From assembly GCF_034555935.1 (NCBI RefSeq), contig NZ_JAYDCJ010000001.1:434001-498000 (forward strand): a stretch of DNA of 64,000 nucleotides. The letters are read 5' to 3'. Positions 29,118-38,833 of this stretch are shown here, one piece after another. Position numbers and translations under genes: made by a program. The number at the start of each line of letters is the position of its first letter. Within the stretch, counting starts at the first letter, position 1. The DNA comes from Marinobacter qingdaonensis. GTDB taxonomy: Bacteria; Pseudomonadota; Gammaproteobacteria; Pseudomonadales; Oleiphilaceae. The notes under the pieces were generated by a model. That model was not told where the DNA came from and ran no database searches. It worked only from the letters and a program-made list of their open reading frames with translations.

Positions 29118-29474
29118 TCAGCCCAGCTTTTCCTTGATGCGAGCTGCCTTACCAGACAGGTCACGCAGGTAGTACAGCTTGGCCTGACGCACGTCACCCC
29201 GACGCTTCACGCTGATGCCGTCGATCAGCTTGGAGAAGGTCTGGAAGGTACGCTCTACGCCCACACCGTAAGAAATCTTACGAACGGTGAAGGAGGAGTT
29301 CATGCCACGGTTACGCTTGCCGATGACAACACCCTCGAACGCCTGCAGACGCTCACGGTTACCCTCGGTGACGCGAACCTGTACGACCACGGTGTCACCC
29401 GGCGCAAAGGCAGGGATTTCCTTGGTCATCTGTTCTGCTTCAAGTTGACTGATGATGTTGTTCTTGCCGCTCAT
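29118..29474 (-). CDS. rplS: 50S ribosomal protein L19
   Basis: L19 sits at the 30S-50S interface. The 118-residue product has the family core ([27 protein letters not shown] and [16 protein letters not shown]). The start is the ATG at 29474 ([16 protein letters not shown]), with AGGAGC six bases upstream; an upstream in-frame ATG lies inside trmD. It is the last gene of the rpsP-rimM-trmD-rplS operon. Confidence 0.98.
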   Translation of the reverse strand: MSGKNNIISQLEAEQMTKEIPAFAPGDTVVVQVRVTEGNRERLQAFEGVVIGKRNRGMNSSFTVRKISYGVGVERTFQTFSKLIDGISVKRRGDVRQAKLYYLRDLSGKAARIKEKLG

Positions 29475-29499
29475 CGTAATGCTCCTGATACCCAATCTT

Positions 29500-30258
29500 T
29501 TAATGCCCTGATGATTCAGAGGCACCCGGTTCGTTCAAAATCTCGTCCAGCAACTGACGCTCTTCCTCCGTAAGCACCCGCTGTTCCAGCAGGTCGGGGC
29601 GCCGTTCCTGGGTTCGCCTCAGCGACTGTTTCAGCCGCCAACGCCGGATCTGATCATGGTGACCGCCCAATAAAACATCCGGCACCGCCTGACCTTCGTA
29701 AACCTCGGGCCGGGTGTAGTGCGGACAATCCAGCAAACCGTCGGCGAACGAATCCTGTTCGGCCGACTGCGCATGACCCAGCGCTCCGGGGATGAGGCGC
29801 GTAACCGCATCAATGACAGCCATGGCCGCCAATTCGCCACCAGACAGCACAAAATCGCCCAGTGACACTTCCCGATCGACTTCCGCCGTAATCAGGCGCT
29901 CGTCCACGCCCTCGTAACGCCCCGCCACCAGGATCAACCGCTCTTCCGCCGCCAACGACTCGACCACGGACTGATTCAGCGTTTCTCCCTGGGGTGACAG
30001 ATACACCACGCAGGCCTTACCGGGTGCCGACGCTCTGGCCGCATGGATGGCATCCCTAAGAGGCTGGATTTTCATCAGCATCCCGGGCCCGCCACCGTAG
30101 GGCCGGTCGTCGACCGTGCGGTGCCGATCGTGGGTGAAATCACGGGGATTCCAGCTCTGGAAAGTCAACAGACCGTCCCGAACCGCCCTACTTGTGATCC
30201 CGTAGTCCGTTACCGCACTGAACATCTCCGGGAACAGACTGACTGCGCCAATCCACAC
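29500..30258 (-). CDS. trmD: tRNA (guanine-N1)-methyltransferase
   Basis: TrmD methylates G37 of tRNAs next to the anticodon and prevents frameshifting. The 252-residue SPOUT enzyme has the knotted SAM-binding region ([14 protein letters not shown] and [21 protein letters not shown]). Translation starts at GTG 30258 ([13 protein letters not shown]), 3 bp after the rimM stop, without a strong ribosome binding site, which suggests coupling to rimM. Confidence 0.98.
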   Translation of the reverse strand: MWIGAVSLFPEMFSAVTDYGITSRAVRDGLLTFQSWNPRDFTHDRHRTVDDRPYGGGPGMLMKIQPLRDAIHAARASAPGKACVVYLSPQGETLNQSVVESLAAEERLILVAGRYEGVDERLITAEVDREVSLGDFVLSGGELAAMAVIDAVTRLIPGALGHAQSAEQDSFADGLLDCPHYTRPEVYEGQAVPDVLLGGHHDQIRRWRLKQSLRRTQERRPDLLEQRVLTEEERQLLDEILNEPGASESSGH

Positions 30259-30261
30259 CCG

Positions 30262-30789
30262 TCAGAACTCCGGATCCCAGTCGACCACCATGCGCGACTC
30301 GGCCAACGCCACTTCCCGGACCACTTGATCCGGCAGGTAGGGAATCAGCCGTTCGCGCTGATCGATGGATTCAGGCGTTGCCTGCACCACCAGCACGTCG
30401 TTGGAACCCGTTTCTATCAGGTGATGCACCTTACCCAGGCACTCACCCTCGACCGTAAAGACATCCAGGCCTTCGAGCTGAAACCAGTAAAACTCCCCGT
30501 CGGGGAGTTCCGGCAACGCATCGGTATCGACTCTGACCTCAGCACCGCAGTACGTGAGGGCGACATCTCGGTCATCAACACCTTTAAGCCTGACGACGAT
30601 CCCCTGCCCTTGGCGGCGACCCTCTTCAAGCCTGGCGGGAATACGTCGACCGTCCAGATCCAGCGTCCAGTTCCGGTAACTCAGTATTCCTTCCTTGGGG
30701 TCGGTGTAGGAATAAACCTTTAACCACCCTTTGACCCCAAACACCGAGGTAATCCGGCCGATCACAGTTTCCTGCGAAGTCTGTGTCAT
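30262..30789 (-). CDS. rimM: Ribosome maturation factor RimM
   Basis: RimM assists maturation of the 30S head domain through S19. The 175-residue product has an N-terminal domain starting IGRITSVFGVKGWLKVYSYTDPKEGI and a C-terminal PRC-barrel with DGEFYWFQLEGLDVFT and the RLIPYLPDQVVREV end. It sits between rpsP and trmD, the classic order. Confidence 0.97.
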   Translation of the reverse strand: MTQTSQETVIGRITSVFGVKGWLKVYSYTDPKEGILSYRNWTLDLDGRRIPARLEEGRRQGQGIVVRLKGVDDRDVALTYCGAEVRVDTDALPELPDGEFYWFQLEGLDVFTVEGECLGKVHHLIETGSNDVLVVQATPESIDQRERLIPYLPDQVVREVALAESRMVVDWDPEF

Positions 30790-30813
30790 GCCACGAACCC
30801 CGGTCGAACGCTA

Positions 30814-31053
30814 TTAGCCAGCGGCTTTCAGCAGCTGTGCAACGCGCTCGCTGGTCTGTGCACCCTGGCCCAGCCAGAATTCAACACGCTCACGATCCAC
30901 ACGCAGACGCTCTTCCTGGCCGCGGGCGATCGGGTTGAAGAAACCAACGCGCTCAATGAACCGACCGTCGCGAGATTTGCGGCTGTCGGTGACTGTCAGA
31001 TGGTAGAACGGGCGCTTCTTGGAGCCGCCACGAGCCAAACGGATTGTTACCAT
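30814..31053 (-). CDS. rpsP: 30S ribosomal protein S16
   Basis: S16 is a small 30S assembly protein. The 79-residue sequence ([19 protein letters not shown], then [13 protein letters not shown]) is diagnostic. It is the first gene of the rpsP-rimM-trmD-rplS operon, preceded by a good promoter in the gap after ffh. Confidence 0.99.
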   Translation of the reverse strand: MVTIRLARGGSKKRPFYHLTVTDSRKSRDGRFIERVGFFNPIARGQEERLRVDRERVEFWLGQGAQTSERVAQLLKAAG

Positions 31054-31146
31054 TTAACCAATATCCTGTTCTGTTGTACGAAACTTGTACGATTCACGCC
31101 AACTGTTCGGCAGCTGACGAGAAGACCCATACTCGAAAGGGGCGCT

Positions 31147-31175
31147 ATTCTATGCTAAAAAAGCGCCGATGAAAA
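31147..31175 (-). promoter_or_regulatory. Candidate sigma-70 promoter of rpsP operon
   Basis: On the minus strand TTTTCA (31175-31170) and TAGAAT (31152-31147) are separated by exactly 17 bp, matching 4 of 6 and 5 of 6 consensus positions. The transcription start would be near 31140, giving a leader of about 87 nt before rpsP. Confidence 0.6.
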
Positions 31176-31203
31176 CAGGGAAACTCGTTGATTCCCCGTT
31201 TTC
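31171..31203 (-). terminator. Hairpin after ffh, possible weak terminator
   Basis: Arms 31171-31182 and 31192-31203 form a 12-bp stem just after the ffh stop; the single imperfect pair is a G-U wobble only in the minus-strand transcript, which favours action on ffh mRNA. A T run follows about 8 nt later (31161-31156 region), so termination may be inefficient. The hairpin overlaps the -35 of the rpsP promoter. Confidence 0.45.
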
Positions 31204-31216
31204 GGTGTAAGGCTTT

Positions 31217-32605
31217 TTACATACGGCCAAACGGGGGCACACCACCCCCACCGCCGCCCGGCGGCATCATGCCACCCAGGCCACGCATCATGTTGGCCAT
31301 ACCGCCTTTTTTGCCAAACTTCTTCATCATTTTCTGCATCTGCTTGTGCTGCTTGAGCAGACGGTTCACGTCCTGAATCTGGGTACCGGAACCGGAGGCG
31401 ATGCGGCGCTTGCGGGAATTGTTGATCACGTCAGGGTAACGACGCTCTTTCGGGGTCATGGAGCAGATGATGGCCTCCATTTGCCCCATGGACTTGTCGT
31501 TCACCTGCTGCTGGGCCATCTGGGCCATCTGCCCCATACCCGGCAGCTTGTCCATCAGGCCACCGATGCCGCCCATGTTTTTCATCTGCTGGAGCTGATC
31601 CCGGAAATCCTCCAGGTCGAAGCTCTTGCCCTTCTTGATCTTCTTGGTCAGCTTCTGGGCTTTCTTCTGGTCAAGCTTGCGCTCCGCTTCCTCGATCAGC
31701 GACAGCACATCGCCCATGCCAAGGATGCGGGATGCAACACGATCGGGGTGGAAGGGCTCCAGGGCGTCGGACTTCTCACCCACACCCAGGAACTTGATCG
31801 GCTTGCCGGTAATGTGGCGAACCGACAGGGCGGCACCGCCGCGGGCGTCACCGTCGGTCTTGGTCAGCACCACACCGGTCAGCGGCAGGGCATCGTTGAA
31901 GGCCTTGGCGGTGTTGGCGGCATCCTGACCGGTCATGGCATCGACCACGAACAGGGTCTCAACCGGATTGACCGCTTTGTGCAGACGGCCGATCTCGCCC
32001 ATCATCTGCTCATCGATGTGCAGGCGACCGGCGGTATCGAGGATGACCACGTCGACGTGTTTCTTGCGGGCGGCGGAGATCGCACCCTCGGCGATATCGA
32101 CCGGATCCTGTTCGGTGGTGCTGGGGAAGAACTCCACCCCCACCTCACCGGCCAGGGTCTCCAGCTGCCGGATGGCCGCCGGGCGATAGACGTCGGCACT
32201 GACCACCATCACCGATTTTTTCTGACGCTCTTTCAGGAAGCGGGACAGCTTGGCCACGGTGGTGGTCTTACCGGCGCCCTGCAAACCGGCCATCATGATC
32301 ACGGCCGGCGGCTGGACCGCCAGATTGAGCGACTCGTTGCCCTCGCCCATGACCCGTTCCAGCTCTTGCTGGACGACTTTCACGAACACCTGGCCCGGGG
32401 TCAGGCTGCGCTGCACTTCCTGGCCGATGGCACGCTTGCGAACCCCTTCTACAAACCCTTTCACCACCGGCAGGGCGACGTCTGCCTCAAGCAGCGCCTT
32501 GCGGACTTCTCGCAGCGTATCCTTGATGTTGTCGTCGGTTAGCCGCGCCTGACCGGAAATCTTGCGCAGGCTACCGGAAAGTCGGTCTTGGAGGTTCTCA
32601 AACAT
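31217..32605 (-). CDS. ffh: Signal recognition particle protein Ffh
   Basis: Ffh binds signal peptides of nascent membrane proteins together with 4.5S RNA and delivers them to FtsY. The 462-residue protein starts at 32605 (MFENLQDRLSGSLRKISG) with GGAAGAG upstream; an ATG 29 codons earlier is not supported. It has the N domain, the G domain (GLQGAGKTTTVAKL, DTAGRLHID, TKTDGDARGGAALS) and the Met-rich M domain. The C-terminus ends in a run of glycines (PPGGGGGGVPPFGRM). rpsP follows downstream. Confidence 0.99.
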   Translation of the reverse strand: MFENLQDRLSGSLRKISGQARLTDDNIKDTLREVRKALLEADVALPVVKGFVEGVRKRAIGQEVQRSLTPGQVFVKVVQQELERVMGEGNESLNLAVQPPAVIMMAGLQGAGKTTTVAKLSRFLKERQKKSVMVVSADVYRPAAIRQLETLAGEVGVEFFPSTTEQDPVDIAEGAISAARKKHVDVVILDTAGRLHIDEQMMGEIGRLHKAVNPVETLFVVDAMTGQDAANTAKAFNDALPLTGVVLTKTDGDARGGAALSVRHITGKPIKFLGVGEKSDALEPFHPDRVASRILGMGDVLSLIEEAERKLDQKKAQKLTKKIKKGKSFDLEDFRDQLQQMKNMGGIGGLMDKLPGMGQMAQMAQQQVNDKSMGQMEAIICSMTPKERRYPDVINNSRKRRIASGSGTQIQDVNRLLKQHKQMQKMMKKFGKKGGMANMMRGLGGMMPPGGGGGGVPPFGRM

Positions 32606-32690
32606 GTTGCTCTTCCGTACCCCGGATAAATTGAGTGCATGGCCCTCAGAGCCGGGCTCGGCTCCTTGATTCCAGTTGCATAATCGCGAC

Positions 32691-32719
32691 ATTATAACCA
32701 GACTATCGCCCTGAAACGA
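32691..32719 (-). promoter_or_regulatory. Candidate -10 element for ffh
   Basis: A perfect TATAAT on the minus strand (32696-32691) lies 86 bp upstream of the ffh start. No good -35 is seen at 16-18 bp (best is TCGTTT), so the promoter is only partly supported. Confidence 0.4.
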
Positions 32720-32786
32720 CCAGCCCGGTCAAATCGGTGCACATCGCCACCGATTCGCAATAAAAACAGTGCTATATAAGGATGTC

Positions 32787-33593
32787 ATGGGAACGCTGAT
32801 TCTCGCGGTCACCTCTCTTTTTCTCTACAGTGTCGGCACCGCGCTGCAAGCGCTCCACGTCAGAGGTCGCGTCACCAGCAACCTCGCGATCACCAACCTG
32901 ATTGGCGTCCTGGCACTCACCAGCCATGGTTTGCTTATCGCCCAGAATGTCCATCACGACGGCGGCTTCGACTTCGGCTTCTTCAAAAGCTCTATGCTGA
33001 TTTCCTGGCTCATCGTGTTCCTGCTGCTGGGCCTGAATCTGCGCAAACCGGTCCAGAACCTGCTGCTCGGGGTCTACCCGCTGGCCACCCTGACCATCAT
33101 CCTGGCCCTGGTGACCCACACCCCGTCACGCCTGGTGCCCGACGACAGCTACGGCATGCTGTCCCACATTGCCCTGTCGGTGACCGCCTACAGCTTGTTC
33201 ACGCTCGCGGCCATCCAGGCAATGCTGCTGTACGGCCAGAACCGGCAACTGAAACACAACTACAACAGCCTGCTGGTTCGCAGCCTGCCACCGCTGCAAA
33301 CCATGGAGTCGCTGCTGTTCGAAATGGTCTGGGCTGGCGTGGTCATGCTGGTGCTGGCAATTGTCACCGGCGCCCTGTTCGTGGAAGACCTGTTTGCCCA
33401 GGATCTGGCGCACAAGACCGTGTTCTCCCTGCTGTCCCTGCTGGTGTTCGTGGCCCTGTTGATCGGCCGCTACACCAAAGGCTGGCGCGGCATGACCGCC
33501 AGTCGCTGGACCCTGGCCGGCTGCGCCCTGCTGATGCTGGCGTTCTATGGCAGCAAATTCGTGCTGGAGCTGGTGTTCCAGAAAGGCGCCTGA
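32787..33593 (+). CDS. CcsA/YpjD-like cytochrome c assembly family membrane protein
   Basis: The 268-residue protein is almost entirely membrane helices (about eight segments) and belongs to the cytochrome c assembly (CcmC/CcsA) superfamily, in the YpjD branch that lies next to ffh. The start at 32787 (MGTLILAVTSLFLY) has AAGGA five bases upstream; an ATG 18 bp earlier does not. A conserved His lies in YGMLSHIALSVTAYSLF. YpjD proteins are poorly characterised; a heme-handling role is inferred from the fold. It is divergent from ffh, and a CorC-like gene follows, as in Pseudomonas. Confidence 0.85.
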   Translation: MGTLILAVTSLFLYSVGTALQALHVRGRVTSNLAITNLIGVLALTSHGLLIAQNVHHDGGFDFGFFKSSMLISWLIVFLLLGLNLRKPVQNLLLGVYPLATLTIILALVTHTPSRLVPDDSYGMLSHIALSVTAYSLFTLAAIQAMLLYGQNRQLKHNYNSLLVRSLPPLQTMESLLFEMVWAGVVMLVLAIVTGALFVEDLFAQDLAHKTVFSLLSLLVFVALLIGRYTKGWRGMTASRWTLAGCALLMLAFYGSKFVLELVFQKGA

Positions 33594-33671
33594 CGGCCAT
33601 CGCCCTAACTTGACACCGGGCTCGGCGAACCCCTATTTTCCCCACTTGGCGGTAATATAAGGATCCCTCTC

Positions 33672-34952
33672 TTGAACGAAACATCGCTCACCGCGCTGTT
33701 TGTCCTCCTCATCGGCCTCATCTGTCTGTCCGGTTTCTTCTCCAGCTCCGAGACCGGCATGATGTCCCTGAACCGGTACCGACTCAAACACCTGGCCAAA
33801 ACCGGTCACCGGGGCGCCAAACGGGCCCAGAACCTGTTGCAGAGAACGGATCAGCTGATTGGCGTCATCCTGATCGGCAACAACTTCGTCAACATCTTCG
33901 CCTCGTCCATCGCCACCGTCATCGCCATCGAAATCTGGGGCGACGCCGGCATTGCCATCGCCACCATCCTGCTGACGGTGGTCATCCTGATTTTCGCCGA
34001 GGTGACCCCGAAAACCCTGGCCGCACTGTTCCCGGAAAAAATTGCCTTCCCCGCCAGCTACGTGCTCGGGCCGCTGCTGAAACTGCTCTACCCGATCGTC
34101 TGGGCGGTCAACCTGCTCACCGGCGCCATCCTCAAGCTGCTGCGGGTCTCTCCCGACGAGGCCGCCAGCGACCACTTGAGCCGCGAGGAACTGCGCACCC
34201 TGGTAAACGAAGCCGGCGCGCTGATTCCGGCCAAGCACAAGGACATGCTGGTCAGCATCCTCGACCTGGAGAAGGTCACGGTCAACGACATCATGGTGCC
34301 GCGCAACGAGGTGGTGGGCATCGACCTGGACGACGACACCGACACCATCCTGCGCCAGCTGCGCAGCAGCCAGCATACCCGGTTACCGGTGTTCAAGGGC
34401 GACATCAACAACATCCAGGGCATTCTGCACCTGCGCAGCGCCTCCAAGCTGCTGCAGCAGGAAGAGATCAACAAGGCCATGATCATGCAGCTGTGCCAGG
34501 AGCCCTACTTCATTCCCGAGAGCACCCCCCTGAACACCCAGCTGATCAACTTCCAGAAAGGCAAACGCCGGTTTGGCGTGGTGGTGGACGAGTATGGCGA
34601 TGTCCTGGGCTTGGCCACGCTCGAAGACATCCTGGAGGAGATCGTGGGGGATTTCACCACTGATTACGCCGCCACCAGCCCGGACATCATTCCCCAGGAC
34701 GATGGCACCTTCATCATCGACGGCACGGCGCCGGTGCGCACCATCAACAAGACCCTGGGCTGGAAACTGCCGACGGACGGGCCCAAGACCCTGAACGGGC
34801 TGATCACCGAAACCCTGGAAAACATTCCCGACTCCAACGTCTGCCTCAAGGTGGCCGATCATCGGGTCGAGGTACTGCAGATCAAGGACAACGTGGTGAA
34901 GGCCGCCATCGTGCACCCGCGCAAACGGCGCAAGCGCTCGCTCATGAACTGA
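33672..34952 (+). CDS. CNNM/CorC-HlyC family membrane protein (YfjD-like)
   Basis: The 426-residue product has an N-terminal CNNM/DUF21 membrane domain (four hydrophobic helices within residues 1-150), a pair of CBS domains (about 210-330: VNDIMVPRNEVVGIDLDDD and FGVVVDEYGDVLGLATLEDILEEIVGDF) and a C-terminal CorC_HlyC domain. Members are linked to magnesium or cobalt efflux and ion homeostasis. Translation starts at TTG 33672 with AAGGA nine bases upstream. The YpjD-like gene precedes it. Confidence 0.92.
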   Translation: MNETSLTALFVLLIGLICLSGFFSSSETGMMSLNRYRLKHLAKTGHRGAKRAQNLLQRTDQLIGVILIGNNFVNIFASSIATVIAIEIWGDAGIAIATILLTVVILIFAEVTPKTLAALFPEKIAFPASYVLGPLLKLLYPIVWAVNLLTGAILKLLRVSPDEAASDHLSREELRTLVNEAGALIPAKHKDMLVSILDLEKVTVNDIMVPRNEVVGIDLDDDTDTILRQLRSSQHTRLPVFKGDINNIQGILHLRSASKLLQQEEINKAMIMQLCQEPYFIPESTPLNTQLINFQKGKRRFGVVVDEYGDVLGLATLEDILEEIVGDFTTDYAATSPDIIPQDDGTFIIDGTAPVRTINKTLGWKLPTDGPKTLNGLITETLENIPDSNVCLKVADHRVEVLQIKDNVVKAAIVHPRKRRKRSLMN

Positions 34953-35290
34953 TCGGACACCCCGGGCGCAGTCCGGCGGGTTTAAATAGACTTGCCGGTT
35001 ATGATGGCGCCGGTTTTAGAAAGATCAAATATTAAGCACTTTCTTGACCGCCATCGGTTCGCCACCAAAACTAACCAATGTGACAACAAGAACAACGATG
35101 AGGCATTCGTCGGCACGCACAGTGCGCGGTGTTGGGCCAGTCCCCCACTCCCGATTCTTTGATGGCGGTCTCAGGTTTGCTTTTAGTCATGTATCGTTTG
35201 CCGAAAATGCGGTAAATTTGACCAATAACTAAAACAGAGAAGGATCTTTGCTCGGTCATGTATCCGGTTGAGGCGTAAAAGGAGTCTGCC
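34953..35290. other. Intergenic region before DUF1631 gene
   Basis: This 338-bp stretch is more AT-rich than its surroundings and contains no credible gene. A 10-bp direct repeat GTCATGTATC occurs at 35186-35195 and 35255-35264. A -10-like TATGAT lies at 35000-35005 without a matching -35. The end (AAAAGGAG, about 35277-35284) is the ribosome binding site of the next gene. A long leader or activator-dependent promoter is possible but not shown. Confidence 0.5.
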
Positions 35291-37501
35291 ATGAACAAGC
35301 AGTCCGGCATACATTACCTCCGGGAGCACAGGGAAGCGGCGAACGGCAAACCGGTCCCTGCGGAGGTTACCCGCATCCGTGACACCGTTGTCGCCGGACT
35401 GGGTGATTTACTGCAAGGCGCGTTCGACGCGGTGGACGATTCGCTGTTCGAACTGGCCAACAACGCCCGCAGCAACAATGAGCAGAACCGCTACTTCGAG
35501 GCCATGCGCGAGATCCGCATCAAGCGCAAGGGTGTCGAGCGGCATTTCCAAAAGGCGGTCACCGATTTCTTTTCCGACCCGCCCCATACTGGTCACAATC
35601 AGGAGGAAATGCTGAGCAAGCAGGCCAGCGCCGACGGACTGTCCCTGGTGGGCGATGAAGACCTGGAAGAACAGGTTGCCCTCAACGCCATGATCACCAA
35701 GGCCAAGGCCCATTTCCAGGGCCCATTGCTTCAGCTGCAGACCCGCTTCAGCCAGGTCTACCCCCAGGCCACCGAGGAGTCGCCGGTTAATCCGATGGCG
35801 CCCGAACACCTGTGCCACGCCTTTACCGACGCCATCGGAGCCCTGGAAATCCAGATCCGCGAGCGTCTGATCCTGCTCAAACAGTTTGATCGCTACGTGG
35901 TGTCCAACCTGGGCATGCTGCTGGACGAAGCCAACCGGATTCTGATTCAGGCCGGTGTGATTCCCAATTTCCGCTACCACGGCAAGGCCGGCAAACAGCA
36001 CAAGACCGGGCCGGACCAGGCCTCGGACACAGCCGCCACCGACTCCCAACAACCACCGAGTGAAGACGTCAGCAACAGCGTGGTGTTCGGACAGATCCGG
36101 CAGATGCTGGCCCTGCAGCGGGCCAACGCCGGCATCCCGCCCCGCGCCTCGGACCCCACCATCCGGGTGGTCGGCGACTCGGAGCTGGCCGACCTGCTCA
36201 ACGCCATGCCGCTGCCGGATACCCGGCCAATCAGCGGCAACCTCAGCGACGGCGAGCCAATCACCATCGACCTCAGGTACGTGGTCCAGCAGTTGCTGGC
36301 CAAGGCGGACTCCGGCGATGGCCGCAAGCCCGCGCTGAACGAAATGGACGAAGACCTGATCAACCTGGTGTCCATGCTGTTCGAGTTCATCCTCGACGAC
36401 TACAACCTGTCGGCGCCGGTCCAGGTGCTGATCAGCCGCCTCCAGATCCCGATCCTGAAGGTGGTGATCCGGGACAAGAGCTTCTTCAGCCAGGCCACCC
36501 ACCCGGCCCGCCGCCTGCTCAACGCCATGGCCCGGGCCGGCATTGGCTGGAGCACCAGCGACGAAAAGGCCAAGGACAAGCTGTACGGCCAGATCCACAA
36601 CATCGTGCAACGAATCCTCAACGAATTTGACGGCGACATCGCCCTGTTCGAAACCCTGAACCGGGAGTTCGAGCAATTCCTGGAGAAGGAAAACCGGAAG
36701 GCGTCACTGGTCGAGCAGCGGACCCGGGAATCGGAGCGGGGCCGGATCAAATCCCAGAAGGCCCAGGAAACGGTCGACAACCTGCTGAAGCAGAAAGTGT
36801 CGCGCTACCGGCTGCCCGACACCATTCACGACATCCTGATGAACGGCTGGAGCCGGGTCATGTTCCTGGCCTACCTGCGCGACGACCTCGAGCATCGCTG
36901 GCAGGAAACCGTGCGCGTCGTCGATGACCTGGTCTGGTGCCTGCACCCCCATCACGAGGACGAGGAGCGTGACCAGTGGGTCCGGGTGGTGCCGCCCCTG
37001 CTGAAATCCCTGCGCGCCGGCCTCGAAGAGGTGTCCTACAATTCGTCCCGACTGGACGAGATGATGGGCCACCTGAAGCACGAACTGGCCGAAGCGTTCC
37101 GCACCAACGCCGCCATCGAGGCGCGCCAGGACTCTCCGGCCGAGCCGGAGGAAGAGGAGCCCCTGGCGACCCTGCACCAGACCGCGGTGGAGCGTCAGCA
37201 GGAACTGGAAGACGCGGCCATCTCCGAGTACGTGGCACAAATCGATGGCATCGAGATCGGCAACTGGGTGGAATTCCGCCTGGTCAATGGCGCCAATTTC
37301 CGGTGCAAGCTGTCGGCCATCATCGAGGAGGCGGACTGCTTTGTGTTCGTCAACCGCATGGGCCTGAAGGTGATCGAGAAGACCCGGGTCGAACTGGCGC
37401 ACGAAATGCGGCGCGGACGGCTGACGCTGCTGGAACAGGGTGCGCTGATTGACCGGGCCCTGGATGCAGTGGTGGGCAGTCTGCGCAGCAAGACCGCCTG
37501 A
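35291..37501 (+). CDS. DUF1631 family protein
   Basis: The 736-residue protein is largely alpha-helical with no signal peptide or membrane segments. It matches the DUF1631 family by its N-terminal region (RDTVVAGLGDLLQGAFDAVDDSLFELANNARSNNEQNRYFEAMREIR) and the C-terminal region with QIDGIEIGNWVEFRLVNG, where a small beta domain resembling PilZ-type folds follows (GANFRCKLSAIIEEADCFVFVNRMG). The function is unknown; the C-terminal fold hints at c-di-GMP sensing, which is inference only. A strong AAAAGGAG precedes the ATG. A TonB-like gene follows within 6 bp. Confidence 0.88.
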   Translation: MNKQSGIHYLREHREAANGKPVPAEVTRIRDTVVAGLGDLLQGAFDAVDDSLFELANNARSNNEQNRYFEAMREIRIKRKGVERHFQKAVTDFFSDPPHTGHNQEEMLSKQASADGLSLVGDEDLEEQVALNAMITKAKAHFQGPLLQLQTRFSQVYPQATEESPVNPMAPEHLCHAFTDAIGALEIQIRERLILLKQFDRYVVSNLGMLLDEANRILIQAGVIPNFRYHGKAGKQHKTGPDQASDTAATDSQQPPSEDVSNSVVFGQIRQMLALQRANAGIPPRASDPTIRVVGDSELADLLNAMPLPDTRPISGNLSDGEPITIDLRYVVQQLLAKADSGDGRKPALNEMDEDLINLVSMLFEFILDDYNLSAPVQVLISRLQIPILKVVIRDKSFFSQATHPARRLLNAMARAGIGWSTSDEKAKDKLYGQIHNIVQRILNEFDGDIALFETLNREFEQFLEKENRKASLVEQRTRESERGRIKSQKAQETVDNLLKQKVSRYRLPDTIHDILMNGWSRVMFLAYLRDDLEHRWQETVRVVDDLVWCLHPHHEDEERDQWVRVVPPLLKSLRAGLEEVSYNSSRLDEMMGHLKHELAEAFRTNAAIEARQDSPAEPEEEEPLATLHQTAVERQQELEDAAISEYVAQIDGIEIGNWVEFRLVNGANFRCKLSAIIEEADCFVFVNRMGLKVIEKTRVELAHEMRRGRLTLLEQGALIDRALDAVVGSLRSKTA

Positions 37502-37506
37502 GCTTG

Positions 37507-38280
37507 ATGCAGGAATCCCCGGGCCGCCTGACCCAACTGCCGGCGAGTTACCGGATCGCCCTGGCGCTGTCCACCGCCGTGCTCGCGCACACCCTGCTGC
37601 TTGCCGGCTTGCCGGCACTGCCGGAGCAACCCGACCCCGCCCACCGGGTTCGGGTTGAACTGGTCTCGCCCGGAACGGCGGCAAGCCGCCCGGCCACTAG
37701 CCCAGCCGTGTCACCCCCGGCCGACAGCCGCAATCCCCGGTTCGAGATTCCCCCGGCCACGCCCGGTTCACGACCACAACGCCCATCTGCTGAAGCATCG
37801 CCCACACGCACTCACGGCAGGAGTGCAGAGACCGAAACGACGGTGGCCGAACGGACAACGCCCGCCGCCCCGCCCACGGCCAGCGCCCCGGCATCGACCG
37901 ACTCTGCCGCCAGCAGAGGCGGCGCGCCGGCCCAGGTGGCCGAACGACCGGCACCAACCACGCAGATCACCGAAACCCCGGACGAGCAGGATCCCTACCT
38001 GATCAGACTGGCACTGCATCTGAGTGAGGAACTGGAACGATTGAGAGTGCCGGCGATACGCCAGCTGACGGACAAGGTCGCGATGGAGATTGAACTGCAA
38101 TTGCTGGGTAATGGCGCCCTGACCCGGGCACGGGTACTGAAGTCGACGGGCATCGAACGGATTGATGATGCGGCCTACCGGGCCTCACTGGCGGCGAGCC
38201 CCTATCCGGAGCCGCCGGCAGACCGCCAGGACCAGAACCGGTTCGAGGTGGAACTGATCTTCACCCCGAGCCGACTCTGA
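37507..38280 (+). CDS. Energy transducer TonB-like protein
   Basis: The 257-residue protein has an N-terminal membrane anchor (YRIALALSTAVLAHTLLLAGLPALP), a long Pro/Ala/Ser/Thr-rich periplasmic linker (about residues 45-155) and a C-terminal TonB domain (VAMEIELQLLGNGALTRARVLKSTGIERIDDAAYRASLAASPYPEPP). TonB proteins transmit proton-motive force to outer-membrane receptors. No exbB, exbD or receptor gene is nearby. The ATG at 37507 is preferred to the TTG one codon earlier. It follows the DUF1631 gene by 5 bp, so the two are probably co-transcribed. Confidence 0.82.
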   Translation: MQESPGRLTQLPASYRIALALSTAVLAHTLLLAGLPALPEQPDPAHRVRVELVSPGTAASRPATSPAVSPPADSRNPRFEIPPATPGSRPQRPSAEASPTRTHGRSAETETTVAERTTPAAPPTASAPASTDSAASRGGAPAQVAERPAPTTQITETPDEQDPYLIRLALHLSEELERLRVPAIRQLTDKVAMEIELQLLGNGALTRARVLKSTGIERIDDAAYRASLAASPYPEPPADRQDQNRFEVELIFTPSRL

Positions 38281-38290
38281 GCAAGCAGGA

Positions 38291-38617
38291 TCAGGCCTCG
38301 GCTTGCTTCGCGGCGTCCTTGACCAGCTTGGCCAGCTCACCGCTCTCGGACATCTCCAGTACGATGTCACAACCGCCCACCAGCTCGCCGTTGATGTACA
38401 GCTGCGGGTAGGTCGGCCAGCTGGAGTAGACCTTCAGCGCCTCACGCAGTTCCTGGTTGTCCAGGATGTTGACGAAGGCAAAGCGCTCACCGCAGGCCAT
38501 CAGGGCCTGGACGGTCTTGGCGGAAAATCCGCACTGGGGTGCCTGGGGGCTGCCCTTCATGTACAGGATGATCGGGTTTTCTTCGAGCTGGCTTTTGATC
38601 GTTTCGTTGATGTCCAT
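38291..38617 (-). CDS. grxD: Monothiol glutaredoxin Grx4
   Basis: GrxD carries or transfers [2Fe-2S] clusters using a CGFS active site. The 108-residue product has PQCGFSAKTVQAL (about residues 27-39), the cis-Pro region SSWPTYPQLYINGELVGGCDI and the expected length. I chose the ATG at 38617 (MDINETIKS) because GAGG is nine bases upstream; the ATG two codons earlier is too close to it. It is divergent from argF and converges on the TonB-like gene. Confidence 0.96.
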   Translation of the reverse strand: MDINETIKSQLEENPIILYMKGSPQAPQCGFSAKTVQALMACGERFAFVNILDNQELREALKVYSSWPTYPQLYINGELVGGCDIVLEMSESGELAKLVKDAAKQAEA

Positions 38618-38833
38618 GAACATTCACCTCTGATGGAAAACGGAATTGCCAGTGGGCAATGCACTTGCCGCTATTGTACACGCCCCGCCGAGACCGCACC
38701 AAACCCCGCGCGGCTCGCGCCTTGGCAGCGTTGTCATCCCTGCTACGAAGGGCTAGACTTGATGGCCCATTTTTTCCGGCAGTTTCTAGCCAACCCGATT
38801 TTCCCCGGGCTTTGTTGATATAAGGGCCATTGC

